Below the pieces are notes generated by a model that saw only the letters and a list, made by a program, of their open reading frames with translations, was not told the origin of the DNA and ran no database searches. From Streptomyces sp. CB01249 (GTDB lineage Bacteria > Actinomycetota > Actinomycetes > Streptomycetales > Streptomycetaceae), in the NCBI RefSeq assembly GCF_001905735.1, contig NZ_LISW01000003.1:496341-560340 (forward strand): a stretch of DNA of 64,000 nucleotides. The letters run 5' to 3'. This document shows, in pieces, positions 53,341 through 63,888 of this stretch (its first letter is position 1; each line of letters starts with the position of its first letter). The translations under genes and the position numbers were made by a program.

Positions 53341-54906
53341 TCAGTCAATCTCGCCCTCTCCCTTGTCGTCCACGGTGTCCCGGCCGTCCTTCAGCCGCTC
53401 CGCGCGGGTGATCGCGTCGGCCAGCTTCGTCACCGAGGCGTCCTCGGTCGTCGTGGCCAGCTTCTCGGCCCGCTCGGCGAGTTCGCCGAGGCCCGGGGCG
53501 CCGGGCAGGCCGGTGCCGCGCAGGTTCTCCGCGAAGTAGGCGGCCACCGCCGTCACCTGGAGGCGGGTGCTCCGGCCGCCCCAGAGCTTGCCGGTGATCG
53601 CCCCGGTCGTCACGGAACCGGTCTCCTCGTGCGGCTTGCGGGTCTTCGGGTCGAGCCAGCGCACGGTCGCGGTGGCGACATGGCCGGAGGCGCCGTCGCG
53701 CAGCCGCACGGCGTACAGGGCGGTGACGGTGTGGCCGGGGCCGACCTCGCCGCCGTCCACGCTGTCGTCGCGGAAGTCCTCGTCGGCGACCTTGCGGTCC
53801 TCGTAGCCGATCAGCTTGAACTTCTCGACGGTCTTCCGGTCGAAGGCGACCTGCGCCTTGGCGTCCCGGGCGGTCAGTTCGAGGTGGGCGGGGAGCTGGT
53901 CCACGAACACCTTGCGGGCCTGTTCCTCGTCGGCGATGTACGTGGTGTGGCCGTCGCCCTTGTTGGTCAGCTGCTCCATGAAGTCGTCGCCGTAGTCGCT
54001 GCCGACGCCCACGCCGAAGAGGGTGATGCCGTACTCGCGGCGGGCCGAGTCGATCCGTTCGAGGATGTCGTCCGCCTGGGTGTCGCCGGTGTTGGCCAGC
54101 GCGTCGGAGAGCAGGACGACACGGTTGTTGCCGCCCTTGCGGCGGCCCTCCACCGCCTCCTCGTAACCGCGCTCGATGCCCGCCCCGACGTTGGTGGAGG
54201 CGCCGGGTTCCAGCGAGTCGACCGCGTCGTGGATCTTGCTCCGGTGGCCCTTCAGCCGGGTCATCGGCAGGACGGTCTCCGCGTCGTCGCTGAAGGTGAC
54301 CAGGCTGATCGAGTCGTCGTCGCGCAGCTCGTCCGTGAGGATGCCCAGCGAGGTCTTGACCAGGCCCAGCCGGTCGGGCGAGTTCATCGAGCCCGAGACG
54401 TCCACCACGAAGGTGAGGGAGGCCGGGGGCCGTTCGGCGGTGCTGGGGGCGGCCTTGGTGGCCAGGCCGACCCGGACCAGCGACCAGTCGCCGTCCTCCT
54501 CGGCGGCCCTGGCGCCGTCGACGGAGACCGAGAAGCCATTGCCCTCGGGGCGGTGGTAGCCCTGGCGGAAGCTGTTGACGAACTCCTCGGGCCGCACGGT
54601 CTCCGGTCCGGGCAGCCGGCCGTCGGCGAGGGTGCGGCGGGCGTAGCCGTACGAGGCGGTGTCGACGTCCAGCGCGAAGGTGGAGAGGTAGTCGGGCGGG
54701 GCGCTCTCCTTCAGCCGGTCGGCGCCGTCGTCGCTCTTCTGCTCGTCCGTGTCACCCCGTGTGTACGCGGGCGCGGGCGCCCCCACGCGCCGCTGGTCGG
54801 ACGTCGCCTTGCCGCCGCTGTCCGTCCCCGAGCAGCCGGTGAGCAGGACGCCCGCCGCGAGCAACAGCCCTACCGCGCCCCGGTACTTCCGTGTGCGGTG
54901 TTCCAT
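53341..54906 (-). CDS. VWA-domain lipoprotein (YfbK-like)
   Basis: The 521-aa surface lipoprotein has lipobox LTGC with Cys25, then an N-terminal conserved domain (STFALDVDTASYGYARRTL). A VWA domain (about 165-345) has the MIDAS DVSGSMN and VVLLSDALANTGD. A C-terminal DUF3520-type region follows. This is the YfbK family, membrane-anchored proteins of unclear function. AGGGGG precedes the ATG at 54906. It stands alone between the tRNA and the ABC exporter. Confidence 0.9.
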   Translation of the reverse strand: MEHRTRKYRGAVGLLLAAGVLLTGCSGTDSGGKATSDQRRVGAPAPAYTRGDTDEQKSDDGADRLKESAPPDYLSTFALDVDTASYGYARRTLADGRLPGPETVRPEEFVNSFRQGYHRPEGNGFSVSVDGARAAEEDGDWSLVRVGLATKAAPSTAERPPASLTFVVDVSGSMNSPDRLGLVKTSLGILTDELRDDDSISLVTFSDDAETVLPMTRLKGHRSKIHDAVDSLEPGASTNVGAGIERGYEEAVEGRRKGGNNRVVLLSDALANTGDTQADDILERIDSARREYGITLFGVGVGSDYGDDFMEQLTNKGDGHTTYIADEEQARKVFVDQLPAHLELTARDAKAQVAFDRKTVEKFKLIGYEDRKVADEDFRDDSVDGGEVGPGHTVTALYAVRLRDGASGHVATATVRWLDPKTRKPHEETGSVTTGAITGKLWGGRSTRLQVTAVAAYFAENLRGTGLPGAPGLGELAERAEKLATTTEDASVTKLADAITRAERLKDGRDTVDDKGEGEID

Positions 54907-55038
54907 CCCGTACCCCCTGTGTCGTCACGTCAGCACTTGTGAATGTGACGTGCGGACGGGCGGCCCGGACCGGACGAAAGGGTTGCGGAACGATCTCGAT
55001 GCGGCAACGGCGAGCGCGGAACCGGCGGAATGTCAAGG

Positions 55039-55917
55039 TCAGGACACGATGTCCTTACGGCTGAACCCACGGAACGCGAAAGCGAACAGGATCAGGGCAT
55101 ACGTCACTGATACGGCCGCGCCCTTCGCCATGCCGCCCCACTCGATGGTGGGCTGGAGCGCGTCCGCCCAGGCGAACTGCCAGTGGGCGGGCAGGAAGTC
55201 CCGCCAGGAGCCGAGCGCGGTCACGGCGTCGAGCACATTGCCGACGATGGTCAGCCCGACCGCGCCGCCCACCGCGCCGAGCGGGGCGTCGGTCGTCGTC
55301 GACAGCCAGAACGCGAGTCCCGCGGTCACCAGTTGGGACACGAAGACGAACGCGACCACGAGCGCGAGGCGCGGCACCGCGTCCCCGGCCGACAGCGCGC
55401 CCCCGGTCGGCAGCTGGAGCGGCCCCCAGCCGTAGGCCGCCGCCCCCGCCGCGAGCGCGACGAGCGGCAGCAGCACCATCGCGGCGAGGCTGAAGCCCAG
55501 CGCGACGACGAGCTTGCTCCACAGCAGCCTGGCCCGGGGCACGGGCGCGGCCAGCAGATAGCGCAGCGAGGACCAGCTCGCCTCGGAGGCCACGGTGTCG
55601 CCGCAGAACAGCGCGACCGGGACGACGAGCAGGAAGCCCGCCGAGACGAACAGGCAGGTCGCGGCGAAGTTCGCGGCGGACGCGGTCGCCGTGTCCATCA
55701 GCGTGATCCGGCCGTTGCCGCCGGGCCCGCCGTCCGGGGTGCCGCCGATCGCGAACGCGATGATCAGGATGAACGGCAGCGCGGCCAGCACCCCGCCCAT
55801 CAGCAGAGTCCGGCGCCGGCGCAGCTGCCGGACCGCCTCGACGCGCAGCGGGAGGGTGTGGCGGGCGCGGTAGCCCGGCGCCTCGGGGGCCTCGGCGAGG
55901 CCGGCTGCGGTGCTCAT
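55039..55917 (-). CDS. ABC-2 type transporter permease
   Basis: The 292-aa membrane protein has six predicted hydrophobic segments (first at LLMGGVLAALPFILIIAFAIG) after a 40-residue cytoplasmic N-terminus. The layout is that of ABC-2 exporter permeases, with the large loop after the first segment and ALFCGDTVASEASWSSLRYLLA before the second half. Its ATG overlaps the stop of the upstream ATPase fusion gene (ATGA), so they are one transporter. Confidence 0.88.
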   Translation of the reverse strand: MSTAAGLAEAPEAPGYRARHTLPLRVEAVRQLRRRRTLLMGGVLAALPFILIIAFAIGGTPDGGPGGNGRITLMDTATASAANFAATCLFVSAGFLLVVPVALFCGDTVASEASWSSLRYLLAAPVPRARLLWSKLVVALGFSLAAMVLLPLVALAAGAAAYGWGPLQLPTGGALSAGDAVPRLALVVAFVFVSQLVTAGLAFWLSTTTDAPLGAVGGAVGLTIVGNVLDAVTALGSWRDFLPAHWQFAWADALQPTIEWGGMAKGAAVSVTYALILFAFAFRGFSRKDIVS

Positions 55918-58577
55918 GCGGAGCCTCCGGAGATCAGGGTGAGGAAGGCGTCCTCCAGGCGGCGGTGCGGGCCGACGCCCGTCAGCGGCACGTCGAGGCG
56001 GACCAGCTCGGCGATCAGCTCGGGCGAGCTCGCCCCGTCGAGCCGGACGAGGAGCCCGTGCCCGTCGTCGGTGCGGACGGCGGAGCCGATGCCCGGGAGG
56101 GCGGCGACCTTCTCCACGAGGGGTTCGGTGAGCGGGTCGGCCGCGGTGACCAGGAGCATGTCGCCGGAGCCGGTGATCTCGGCGACGGGGCCCGCCTGGA
56201 CGAGCCTGCCCCGGTCCATGACGACCAGATGCGTGCAGGACTGCTCCACCTCGGACAGGAGGTGGCTGGAGACGATCACGGTGCGGCCGCCGGCCGCGTA
56301 CCGGATCATCACGTCCCGCATCTCCCGGATCTGCGGCGGGTCGAGCCCGTTGGTCGGCTCGTCCAGGATGAGCAGGTCCGGCATGCCGAGCATGGCCTGG
56401 GCGATGGCGAGCCGCTGCCGCATGCCCTGCGAGTACGTGCGCACGGCGCGGGCCAGGGCGTCACCGAGCCCGGCGATCTCCAGGGCCTCCTCGATGCGCG
56501 CGTCCTCGTCGGGGCGTCCGGTGGCCTTCCAGTACAGCTCCAGGTTGGCGCGCCCGGACAGGTGCGGCAGGAAGCCCGCGCCCTCCACGAAGCAGCCGAC
56601 CCGGGACAGCACGGGTGCGCCGGGGCGGATGGCCCGCCCGAAGACCCGGATCTCGCCGTCGTCGGGGGTGATGAGCCCCATGAGCATGCGCAGGGTGGTG
56701 GTCTTCCCGGCGCCGTTGGGGCCCAGCAGGCCGAGCACCTGCCCCTTCTCGACGCGGAAGGAGAGGTCGCGGACGGCGTACCGGTCGGCGGACTTGGCGT
56801 ACTTCTTGGACAGGCCGGTGATCTGGAGCGGTACGTCGGTGAGCCCGGGGTCGGGTGCGGGCGTCGCGGTACGGCGCCGGGCGGTGAGCAGCAGGGCGGC
56901 GGCGATCACCAGGGCGGCGGCCGGCAGCCCCCAGGTCCACCAGGGCAGTGCGGCCGAGGCGGTCTTCAGGCCGGGCGCGGTGGGAAGCGTGAGGGGCCCG
57001 TCGAGGGAGACGGTGTACGTGGCGGGCTCGGCCGGGGACGCGTAGCCGAGGTCGGTCGCGGCGAGGACGAGGCGGAGGCGGTGGCCCGCGTCGAGTTCGT
57101 GGTCGACGGCGGGCAGGGTCAGCTCGATCGGCTTGCCCTGCTGCGCGGGCGTGATCCGGTACGGCGCGACGAGCTGGGCGGGCAGCACCTGCCGCTTCCC
57201 GTCCGGCGACACGTCGTACACCTTGCCGAACAGCACCGCGTCGCCGTGGTCGGCCCGCACGGTCACCCGGACCGTGGGGGCGCCGGTGATGCGGCGGGCG
57301 GTGGGCAGCGGGGCGGAGTCGAAGCGGGCGTACTGGCCGGGGAAGTCGAGGGCGAGGCCGCCGACGCCGAGGGTGGAGAGCTGGGCGAGCGAGCCGCCGA
57401 CGCCGGGGACGGCGGAGATCGACGGCGGGTTGGCCCCCGCGGGGTTGCTGATCTTCTGGGTGCGCCCGTGCAGTGCGACGGTCCGGGGGCCGCTGTGCAG
57501 GCCCGGATACGTGTCGCTGCTCGCGCCCCTGGTCAGGGCGGCGCCGTCCGTGGAGTCGATGCCGCCGGTCCGGGTGACGCGGAAGGCGGGTCCGGTGTCG
57601 GCGCCCTCGTCCCCCTTCAGATACCGGTCGAACCAGGAGCCGATCCTCTTCTGCACCCGGCCGGTCTCCATGTCGCCCCCGTCGTGCCCGCCGGCCGCCC
57701 AGTCGACGGAGACGGGGGCGCCGTTGGCGGCGATGGCCTTCGCCATGGCGTCGGCCTGGCCGAGGGGGAACAGGGAGTCGGTCTGGCCCTGCACGATGAG
57801 CGCGGGGGCCTTGATGCGGTCGGCCACGGCGCTCGGGGAGCGCTTCGTGAGCAGGTCGCGGGCGGCGGCGTCCGGCTTGCCGCTGACGGCGACCCGTTCG
57901 TACAGGTCGCACAGCTCCTTCTCGAAGTTGGCGCAGCCGCCGCCGGAGTTGACGAAGATCCCGGTCCAGAGTTTCTTGAACACCCCGTCCGGGAAGAGCG
58001 CGTCGGCGAGGTTCCAGTAGGTGATCTGCGGGGCGACGGCGTCGACGCGGTGGTCGTACCCGGCGGCGAGCAGCGAGACCGCGCCGCCGTAGGACGCCCC
58101 GGTGATGCCGACGCGCGGGTCGCCCTCGGCGTCGAGCCGGACCTCGGGGCGGCGGGCGAGCCAGTCGATCAGCCGGGACACGTCCTTGACCTCGCGGTCC
58201 GGCGCGTTCAGCCCGATCCTGCCGCCGGACCTGCCGAAGCCGCGGGCGGACCAGGTGAGGACGGCGTATCCGTCGCGGGCGAGCTGTTCGGCCTGCGCCC
58301 GGGTCTCCGCCTTGCTGCCGCCGAATCCGTGGCCGATGAGCACGGCGGGCCGGCGCCCGTCGCCCCCGGCCGTGAAGTACGAGGTGTCGAGGGAGACCCC
58401 GTCGACGCGCATCATCCGGTCCTGGCGGTGCACGGCCGGGCCGCTGTCGTCGGCCACCGCCGTCCAGGTGCCCGCACCGGCGAGCACGAGGAGCGCGGCA
58501 CCGGCCGCCGCCCACCGGCCTCGGGTGCGGGGCAGCAGGCGCCGCCACCGGGACGTACGCGCAACAGGGGAGTCCAT
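55914..58577 (-). CDS. Fusion of extracellular alpha/beta hydrolase (CocE/PepX-like) and ABC ATPase
   Basis: The 887-aa protein has an N-terminal signal anchor (about 21-42). An extracellular alpha/beta hydrolase of the X-Pro dipeptidyl-peptidase/CocE type follows: GHGFGGS oxyanion region, nucleophile Ser162 in GASYGG, an Asp in GQTDSLFP and a His in AGGHDGG. A jelly-roll C-terminal hydrolase domain comes next, then a membrane segment (about 540-562). The last part is a cytoplasmic ABC ATPase with Walker A GPNGAGKTT (about 614), signature YSQGMRQRLAIAQ and Walker B LLILDEPTNGLD. Odd numbers of crossings are consistent with outside hydrolase and inside ATPase. The permease gene follows with a 4-base overlap. 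Confidence 0.9.
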   Translation of the reverse strand: MDSPVARTSRWRRLLPRTRGRWAAAGAALLVLAGAGTWTAVADDSGPAVHRQDRMMRVDGVSLDTSYFTAGGDGRRPAVLIGHGFGGSKAETRAQAEQLARDGYAVLTWSARGFGRSGGRIGLNAPDREVKDVSRLIDWLARRPEVRLDAEGDPRVGITGASYGGAVSLLAAGYDHRVDAVAPQITYWNLADALFPDGVFKKLWTGIFVNSGGGCANFEKELCDLYERVAVSGKPDAAARDLLTKRSPSAVADRIKAPALIVQGQTDSLFPLGQADAMAKAIAANGAPVSVDWAAGGHDGGDMETGRVQKRIGSWFDRYLKGDEGADTGPAFRVTRTGGIDSTDGAALTRGASSDTYPGLHSGPRTVALHGRTQKISNPAGANPPSISAVPGVGGSLAQLSTLGVGGLALDFPGQYARFDSAPLPTARRITGAPTVRVTVRADHGDAVLFGKVYDVSPDGKRQVLPAQLVAPYRITPAQQGKPIELTLPAVDHELDAGHRLRLVLAATDLGYASPAEPATYTVSLDGPLTLPTAPGLKTASAALPWWTWGLPAAALVIAAALLLTARRRTATPAPDPGLTDVPLQITGLSKKYAKSADRYAVRDLSFRVEKGQVLGLLGPNGAGKTTTLRMLMGLITPDDGEIRVFGRAIRPGAPVLSRVGCFVEGAGFLPHLSGRANLELYWKATGRPDEDARIEEALEIAGLGDALARAVRTYSQGMRQRLAIAQAMLGMPDLLILDEPTNGLDPPQIREMRDVMIRYAAGGRTVIVSSHLLSEVEQSCTHLVVMDRGRLVQAGPVAEITGSGDMLLVTAADPLTEPLVEKVAALPGIGSAVRTDDGHGLLVRLDGASSPELIAELVRLDVPLTGVGPHRRLEDAFLTLISGGSA

Positions 58578-58752
58578 GCGTCCGACCCTATGCGGCCCGC
58601 CACCCCGTCCCACCTGCCGCCGGGCGGAACTCCCGGGCATCCTCAAGGCGTACGGAAGCGGGCCTCGTACTCCGGACGCGGTATGCCCGGGCGGGCGGTC
58701 CGGCCCGGCAATTGCGTCGCGCGACGCCCCCGCGCTCTGGAACGCTGCCGCC

Positions 58753-59283
58753 ATGGAACTGCCGGAAGTACTGCTCATCGGCGGCCGCGCGGGCGTCGGG
58801 AAGACCACGGTGGCCTGGGAGGTGTCGGCGCGGCTGCGCGAGGCGGGGGCCGTGCACGCGGTGATCGACGGGGACTTCATGTGCGCCGTGCACCCCGCGC
58901 CGGACGACGACCCGCGCCGCTCCCTGATCACCGAACGCAATCTGGCGGCGGTCTGGGCCAACTACGCGGCCCTGGACGTGCACCGCCTCGTCTACACCAA
59001 CACGGCGTGCGTGCTGCCCGAGACCGCTCCGATGTTCGAGCGCGCGATGGGGGGCGGGGTGCGGTGCGTACGGGTGCTGCTGACCGCGTCCGACGCGACG
59101 GCCGAACAGCGGCTCACCGGCCGCGAGATCGGCTCCGAGCTGGAGCACGAGCTCCTCAGCAGCCACCGCAAGGCCCGGATGCTCGACGCCCGGGCCCCGG
59201 CGGACACCACGCGGTTGGCTACCGACGGGCGGACGGTACCGGACATCGCGCGGGAGATCGTGGAGCTGACGGGGTGGGTCTAG
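58753..59283 (+). CDS. P-loop nucleotide/nucleoside kinase-like protein
   Basis: The 176-aa protein has Walker A GGRAGVGKTT at the N-terminus, an Asp-Gly-Asp segment (VIDGDFMCAVHP) typical of small-molecule kinases, and a lid-like Arg-rich helix (AEQRLTGREIG). The size fits adenylylsulfate-kinase or gluconate-kinase-like proteins, but the substrate is not readable. It converges on the next gene; the two stop codons overlap in CTAG at 59280-59283. Confidence 0.78.
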   Translation: MELPEVLLIGGRAGVGKTTVAWEVSARLREAGAVHAVIDGDFMCAVHPAPDDDPRRSLITERNLAAVWANYAALDVHRLVYTNTACVLPETAPMFERAMGGGVRCVRVLLTASDATAEQRLTGREIGSELEHELLSSHRKARMLDARAPADTTRLATDGRTVPDIAREIVELTGWV

Positions 59284-59903
59284 ACGGCTTCACGGGCCGT
59301 GGGGAGCGGGGTGCCCTGCGGCAGCGGGTACGGCGTCTCGTCCGGGAGCAGCGCGATCGCGGCCTCCGTCTCGCCTGCCCGGGCCAGCGCGTGGATCTCG
59401 CGGGCGAGCGGGGTGACGTCGCGGATCGAGACCGTCCACTCGTCCGCGTAACGCCGTGACGCCTCCCCGGCCAGGCCGAGCTGGAGCGAGCGGTACGGGA
59501 GCCGGTTCAGGTGCAGGTCGCGCTCGGGGTCCCACTGGACGCGGGCGGGGGCCCGGCGCAGCTCGCGCTGCCAGGTGGCGTGGTCGGGGTGCACGTCCCG
59601 TTCGTAGTGGGAGAGTTCGGCGTGGGTGAGGGCCCAGTCGAAGCCCTCGCGGGTGATCTCGACGGCGAGGACCGTCTCCTGGCCCTCCTTCGTCCCCCAG
59701 CCGCAGCGGTACATCATCCACAGGAAGCTCGGCTTGATCCACGTCATGCGGTCGCGCTTCCAAGCGGCCGGGAAACGCCCGTCACGGGCGGCGGGCAGCC
59801 CGAGCGACGGGGTGTACGCCTGATAGACGGTCACGGTTCCGGCGGTGTGGAGCGCGCGGATCTGGTGCTGGGGCGGGATGGCTGCGGAGGCGGATGCGGT
59901 CAT
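59280..59903 (-). CDS. DUF4291 family protein
   Basis: The 207-aa protein shows the DUF4291 core: VYQAYTPSLG, RMTWIKPSFLWMMYRCGWG, EGQETVLAVEITREGFDW and IQWDPER-like VQWDPERDLHLNRL. Function is unknown; the family is widespread and often sits near transferase genes. Its stop codon overlaps that of the convergent kinase-like gene. Confidence 0.88.
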   Translation of the reverse strand: MTASASAAIPPQHQIRALHTAGTVTVYQAYTPSLGLPAARDGRFPAAWKRDRMTWIKPSFLWMMYRCGWGTKEGQETVLAVEITREGFDWALTHAELSHYERDVHPDHATWQRELRRAPARVQWDPERDLHLNRLPYRSLQLGLAGEASRRYADEWTVSIRDVTPLAREIHALARAGETEAAIALLPDETPYPLPQGTPLPTAREAV

Positions 59904-59958
59904 GCAGCCATCCCAGCACCGGCGGCGGGGGGACGGCGAACGAGTTTCCGGCCGGACG

Positions 59959-60780
59959 CTAGCGGGCGGCGTGCATCACACGCGGTCCGTGCATCACGCG
60001 GACGCCGGACGACACGGCCACGTGGTCACCGGCCGACGCCTTCGCTCCGGCCGTGGAGTTCCCGTAGTAGTTCCACCGCCAGGTGCCGGATTCGGTGGCC
60101 TTCAGGGTGGTCCTGAGCGCCCCCGTCGAGCTGGACGTCACCTTCTTGACCGTCTTGTACGAGGACGCGCCGTCCGCCTTGAACTGCAGACTGACCGTGC
60201 GGCCCGCGTACCCCTGGTAGGTGTGCGTGTCCCAGTTCGCCCGGGTGACCTTGCCGGTGATCGTGATCGTCTTGCCGTACACGGCCGGCTCGGGCGCGGC
60301 GTTGACGGTGACCCGGGTGGCGCGCTGGACCTGGATCGGGATGTTCATGTCGTCCTTGTCGTAGTCGTCACCGACGTACGAGATCGCGGCGGCGGTCTTC
60401 CAGGTGCCCGCGTCCTCGTTGCCGAAGTCGACATGCCGCGGGTCGATCTCCAGCCACTCCTCGAAGTCGCAGACCCCCTTCGCCACGGGGCGGCAGTCGC
60501 TGGTGGTGATGAAGGTCCACAGGGTGTCCCCGCCTTCGAGGCTCCCCCGGTACGGATACACGGTCGGCCCGTAGTCGAACTTGCGCGTGGTCGTCATCCG
60601 GAAGGTCCCGTGCACCTCGACCACCTCCTGCACCCCGATCACGATCGGCTTGCCACCGTTGAACGACACCCGGGAGAAGGACGCGCCCCCCTCCGCCGCC
60701 CCCGCCGGTACCGCCGCCATCGCGGTGAACACGGCCGCCGCTCCCCCGGCCACCACCGCGTTCCACAACTTCTTCGCCAT
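59959..60780 (-). CDS. Secreted protein of unknown function
   Basis: The 273-aa protein has a signal peptide (residues 1-28, AAAVFTAMAAVPAGA). Two beta-rich regions follow. The second contains a pattern like bacterial Ig repeats (VTVNAAPEPAVYGKTITITGK, then YAGRTVSLQFKADGASSYKTV, read in parts), seen in Streptomyces secreted proteins. Two Cys near DCRPVAKGVCDFEEW may form a disulfide. No catalytic motif is visible. The ATG at 60780 starts the signal peptide. Confidence 0.8.
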   Translation of the reverse strand: MAKKLWNAVVAGGAAAVFTAMAAVPAGAAEGGASFSRVSFNGGKPIVIGVQEVVEVHGTFRMTTTRKFDYGPTVYPYRGSLEGGDTLWTFITTSDCRPVAKGVCDFEEWLEIDPRHVDFGNEDAGTWKTAAAISYVGDDYDKDDMNIPIQVQRATRVTVNAAPEPAVYGKTITITGKVTRANWDTHTYQGYAGRTVSLQFKADGASSYKTVKKVTSSSTGALRTTLKATESGTWRWNYYGNSTAGAKASAGDHVAVSSGVRVMHGPRVMHAAR

Positions 60781-61032
60781 AGGTGCGAACCCGCCCCTCC
60801 CCTTGAAAACCGGACCGTCTGTGGGACCGCCCGGAGCCGTGCGCGGTTGTACGCCGTACGACAACGATCGGGTCACGCGCTCGGAGCCGTACAAGCGCAT
60901 GGTGAAGGCCATGACATTCGTCATGCGGAGGTCAGTACACGCGGCTCTGCCGGGGAGGGGGCCCGGATCGGCAGTCTTGAACGTGTCGAGAGCGGGAGCC
61001 ACGAAGGCGCCGCCGCAACGGGAGGAACCGAC

Positions 61033-61749
61033 ATGAGCAGCCCGGCCGCCACACTCACCGCCCCCTCCCCCGCCCTCGACGCCCCCACCACCCCGATCGA
61101 GCCCCGCAAGGCCCTCGTGGACAGCATGAAGCCGCTCCTGGTGGACGTCGCGCTGCCGCTCGCCGCGTACTACGCGCTGAAGGCTGCGGGGCTCGGCACG
61201 TTCGGCGCACTGGCCTGGAGCAGCGTGGTCCCGGCGGTCCGCACGGTGTGGAGCGCGGTGCGCGAGCGCCGGCTCAACGGCCTCGCGGCGCTGATGGTGT
61301 CGGTCAACGCGGTCTCGCTGCTGCTGGGCCTGATGTCCGGTGACCCCCGGCTGATGCTCCTCAAGGACAGCGCGGTGAGCAGCGTCATCGGCCTGACGTT
61401 CCTGGTGACGGCGCTGCGCGGCCGCCCGATGCTGTCGGCGGGCCTGCGGCCGTGGCTGACCCGGGGCGAGGCCGCCAAGACGGCCGCCTGGGAACGCCTC
61501 TCCGCCGGTTCGCCCGCCTTCCACCGGGCAGAGATCCGGTTCTCGGCGGTGTGGGGCTGCGCGCTGCTCACCGAGTGCGCGGTGCGGGCCGTGGGCGCGT
61601 ACACCGTGCCGGTCGAGACGATGGTGTGGGCCGGGACGGTGCTCATGGTCGCCTCGATGTTCCTGGCCTTCCTCGTCTCGGGCCGCATCGCGGTCGCCCC
61701 GATGGAGCGCATGATCGCCGCCGAGACCGCCACCGCCAAGAACCACTGA
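61033..61749 (+). CDS. VC0807-like integral membrane protein
   Basis: The 238-aa protein has a cytoplasmic N-terminus of about 40 residues and six predicted membrane segments (LLVDVALPLAAYYALKAAGL and VETMVWAGTVLMVASMFLAF among them). The pattern AWSSVVPAVRTVWSAVRERRLNGLAALM is typical of the VC0807 family of unknown function. GGAGGAAC precedes the ATG at 61033. A 15-bp terminator follows. Confidence 0.8.
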   Translation: MSSPAATLTAPSPALDAPTTPIEPRKALVDSMKPLLVDVALPLAAYYALKAAGLGTFGALAWSSVVPAVRTVWSAVRERRLNGLAALMVSVNAVSLLLGLMSGDPRLMLLKDSAVSSVIGLTFLVTALRGRPMLSAGLRPWLTRGEAAKTAAWERLSAGSPAFHRAEIRFSAVWGCALLTECAVRAVGAYTVPVETMVWAGTVLMVASMFLAFLVSGRIAVAPMERMIAAETATAKNH

Positions 61750-61764
61750 CCGCCCACCAGAACG

Positions 61765-61797
61765 CCGCAGGGCCACTCCGGGGGAGTGGCCCTGCGG
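61765..61797 (+). terminator. Terminator of the VC0807-like gene
   Basis: CCGCAGGGCCACTCC (61765-61779) pairs perfectly with GGAGTGGCCCTGCGG (61783-61797) around a GGG loop, 15 bases after the stop codon. Confidence 0.8.
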
Positions 61798-61827
61798 TCA
61801 TGTGCGGGTCATGTGCGGTCATGTGCG
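61797..61827. repeat. Three copies of GTCATGTGCG
   Basis: The 10-mer GTCATGTGCG occurs at 61797-61806, 61808-61817 and 61818-61827, just after the terminator and 40 bases before the GNAT start. Role unknown; it may be simple repeat expansion. Confidence 0.8.
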
Positions 61828-61866
61828 GTCAGAAATGCGGTTGACCTCGGCGTTTACCGTTTTCGT

Positions 61867-62337
61867 ATGACTACTTCACTGAGGCTGGCCGAGGTCACCG
61901 GCGGGAATGTCGATGCGGCGATCGGGCTGCAGGTGCGGGCCGATCAGGAGCATCTGGTGGCGCCGGTGGTGAAGTCGTTGGCCGAGGCGTACGGGCACGG
62001 AGAGGTCGCCTGGCCGCGGCTCGTGTTCGACGGGGAACGGCTCGTCGGGCTCCTCATGGCCTTCCTGGACATCGACTTCGCGGGTGACGGCACCGGGCGG
62101 GACATCCGCTCCGGGCTGTGGCGCCTCAACATCGCGGCGGGCGAACAGGGGCGCGGCTACGGGCGGTTCGCGGTCGGGTGCGTGGCCGACGAGATCCGGC
62201 GGCGCGGTGGCACGCGGATGTACGTCACCTGGCATCCGGGCGACGACGGCCCCGAGGGGTTCTACCTGGGGCTCGGGTTCCGGCCCACGGGCGAGACGAG
62301 CGGGGACCAGACGGTCGGGGTGCTGGAGTTGGGCTGA
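61867..62337 (+). CDS. GNAT family N-acetyltransferase (diamine acetyltransferase-like)
   Basis: The 156-aa protein shows the GNAT acetyl-CoA loop as RLNIAAGEQGRGYGRFAV, preceded by VGLLMAFLDIDF, and ends with GFYLGLGFRPTGE. The layout resembles spermidine/spermine acetyltransferases (SpeG/PaiA-like), but the substrate cannot be fixed from sequence. The ATG at 61867 is chosen; the upstream frame runs through the repeat and terminator. Confidence 0.87.
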   Translation: MTTSLRLAEVTGGNVDAAIGLQVRADQEHLVAPVVKSLAEAYGHGEVAWPRLVFDGERLVGLLMAFLDIDFAGDGTGRDIRSGLWRLNIAAGEQGRGYGRFAVGCVADEIRRRGGTRMYVTWHPGDDGPEGFYLGLGFRPTGETSGDQTVGVLELG

Positions 62338-62368
62338 GTACGGGCCGGGGCAAGGGCCCGGCCCGTAC
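62338..62368. terminator. Bidirectional terminator between GNAT and mmsA
   Basis: GTACGGGCCGGG (62338-62349) pairs perfectly with CCCGGCCCGTAC (62357-62368) around a 7-base loop. It fills the gap between two convergent genes. Confidence 0.8.
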
Positions 62369-62376
62369 AGCTCGGA

Positions 62377-63876
<1,500 letters not shown>

Positions 63877-63888
63877 GCTGTGGCTCCT

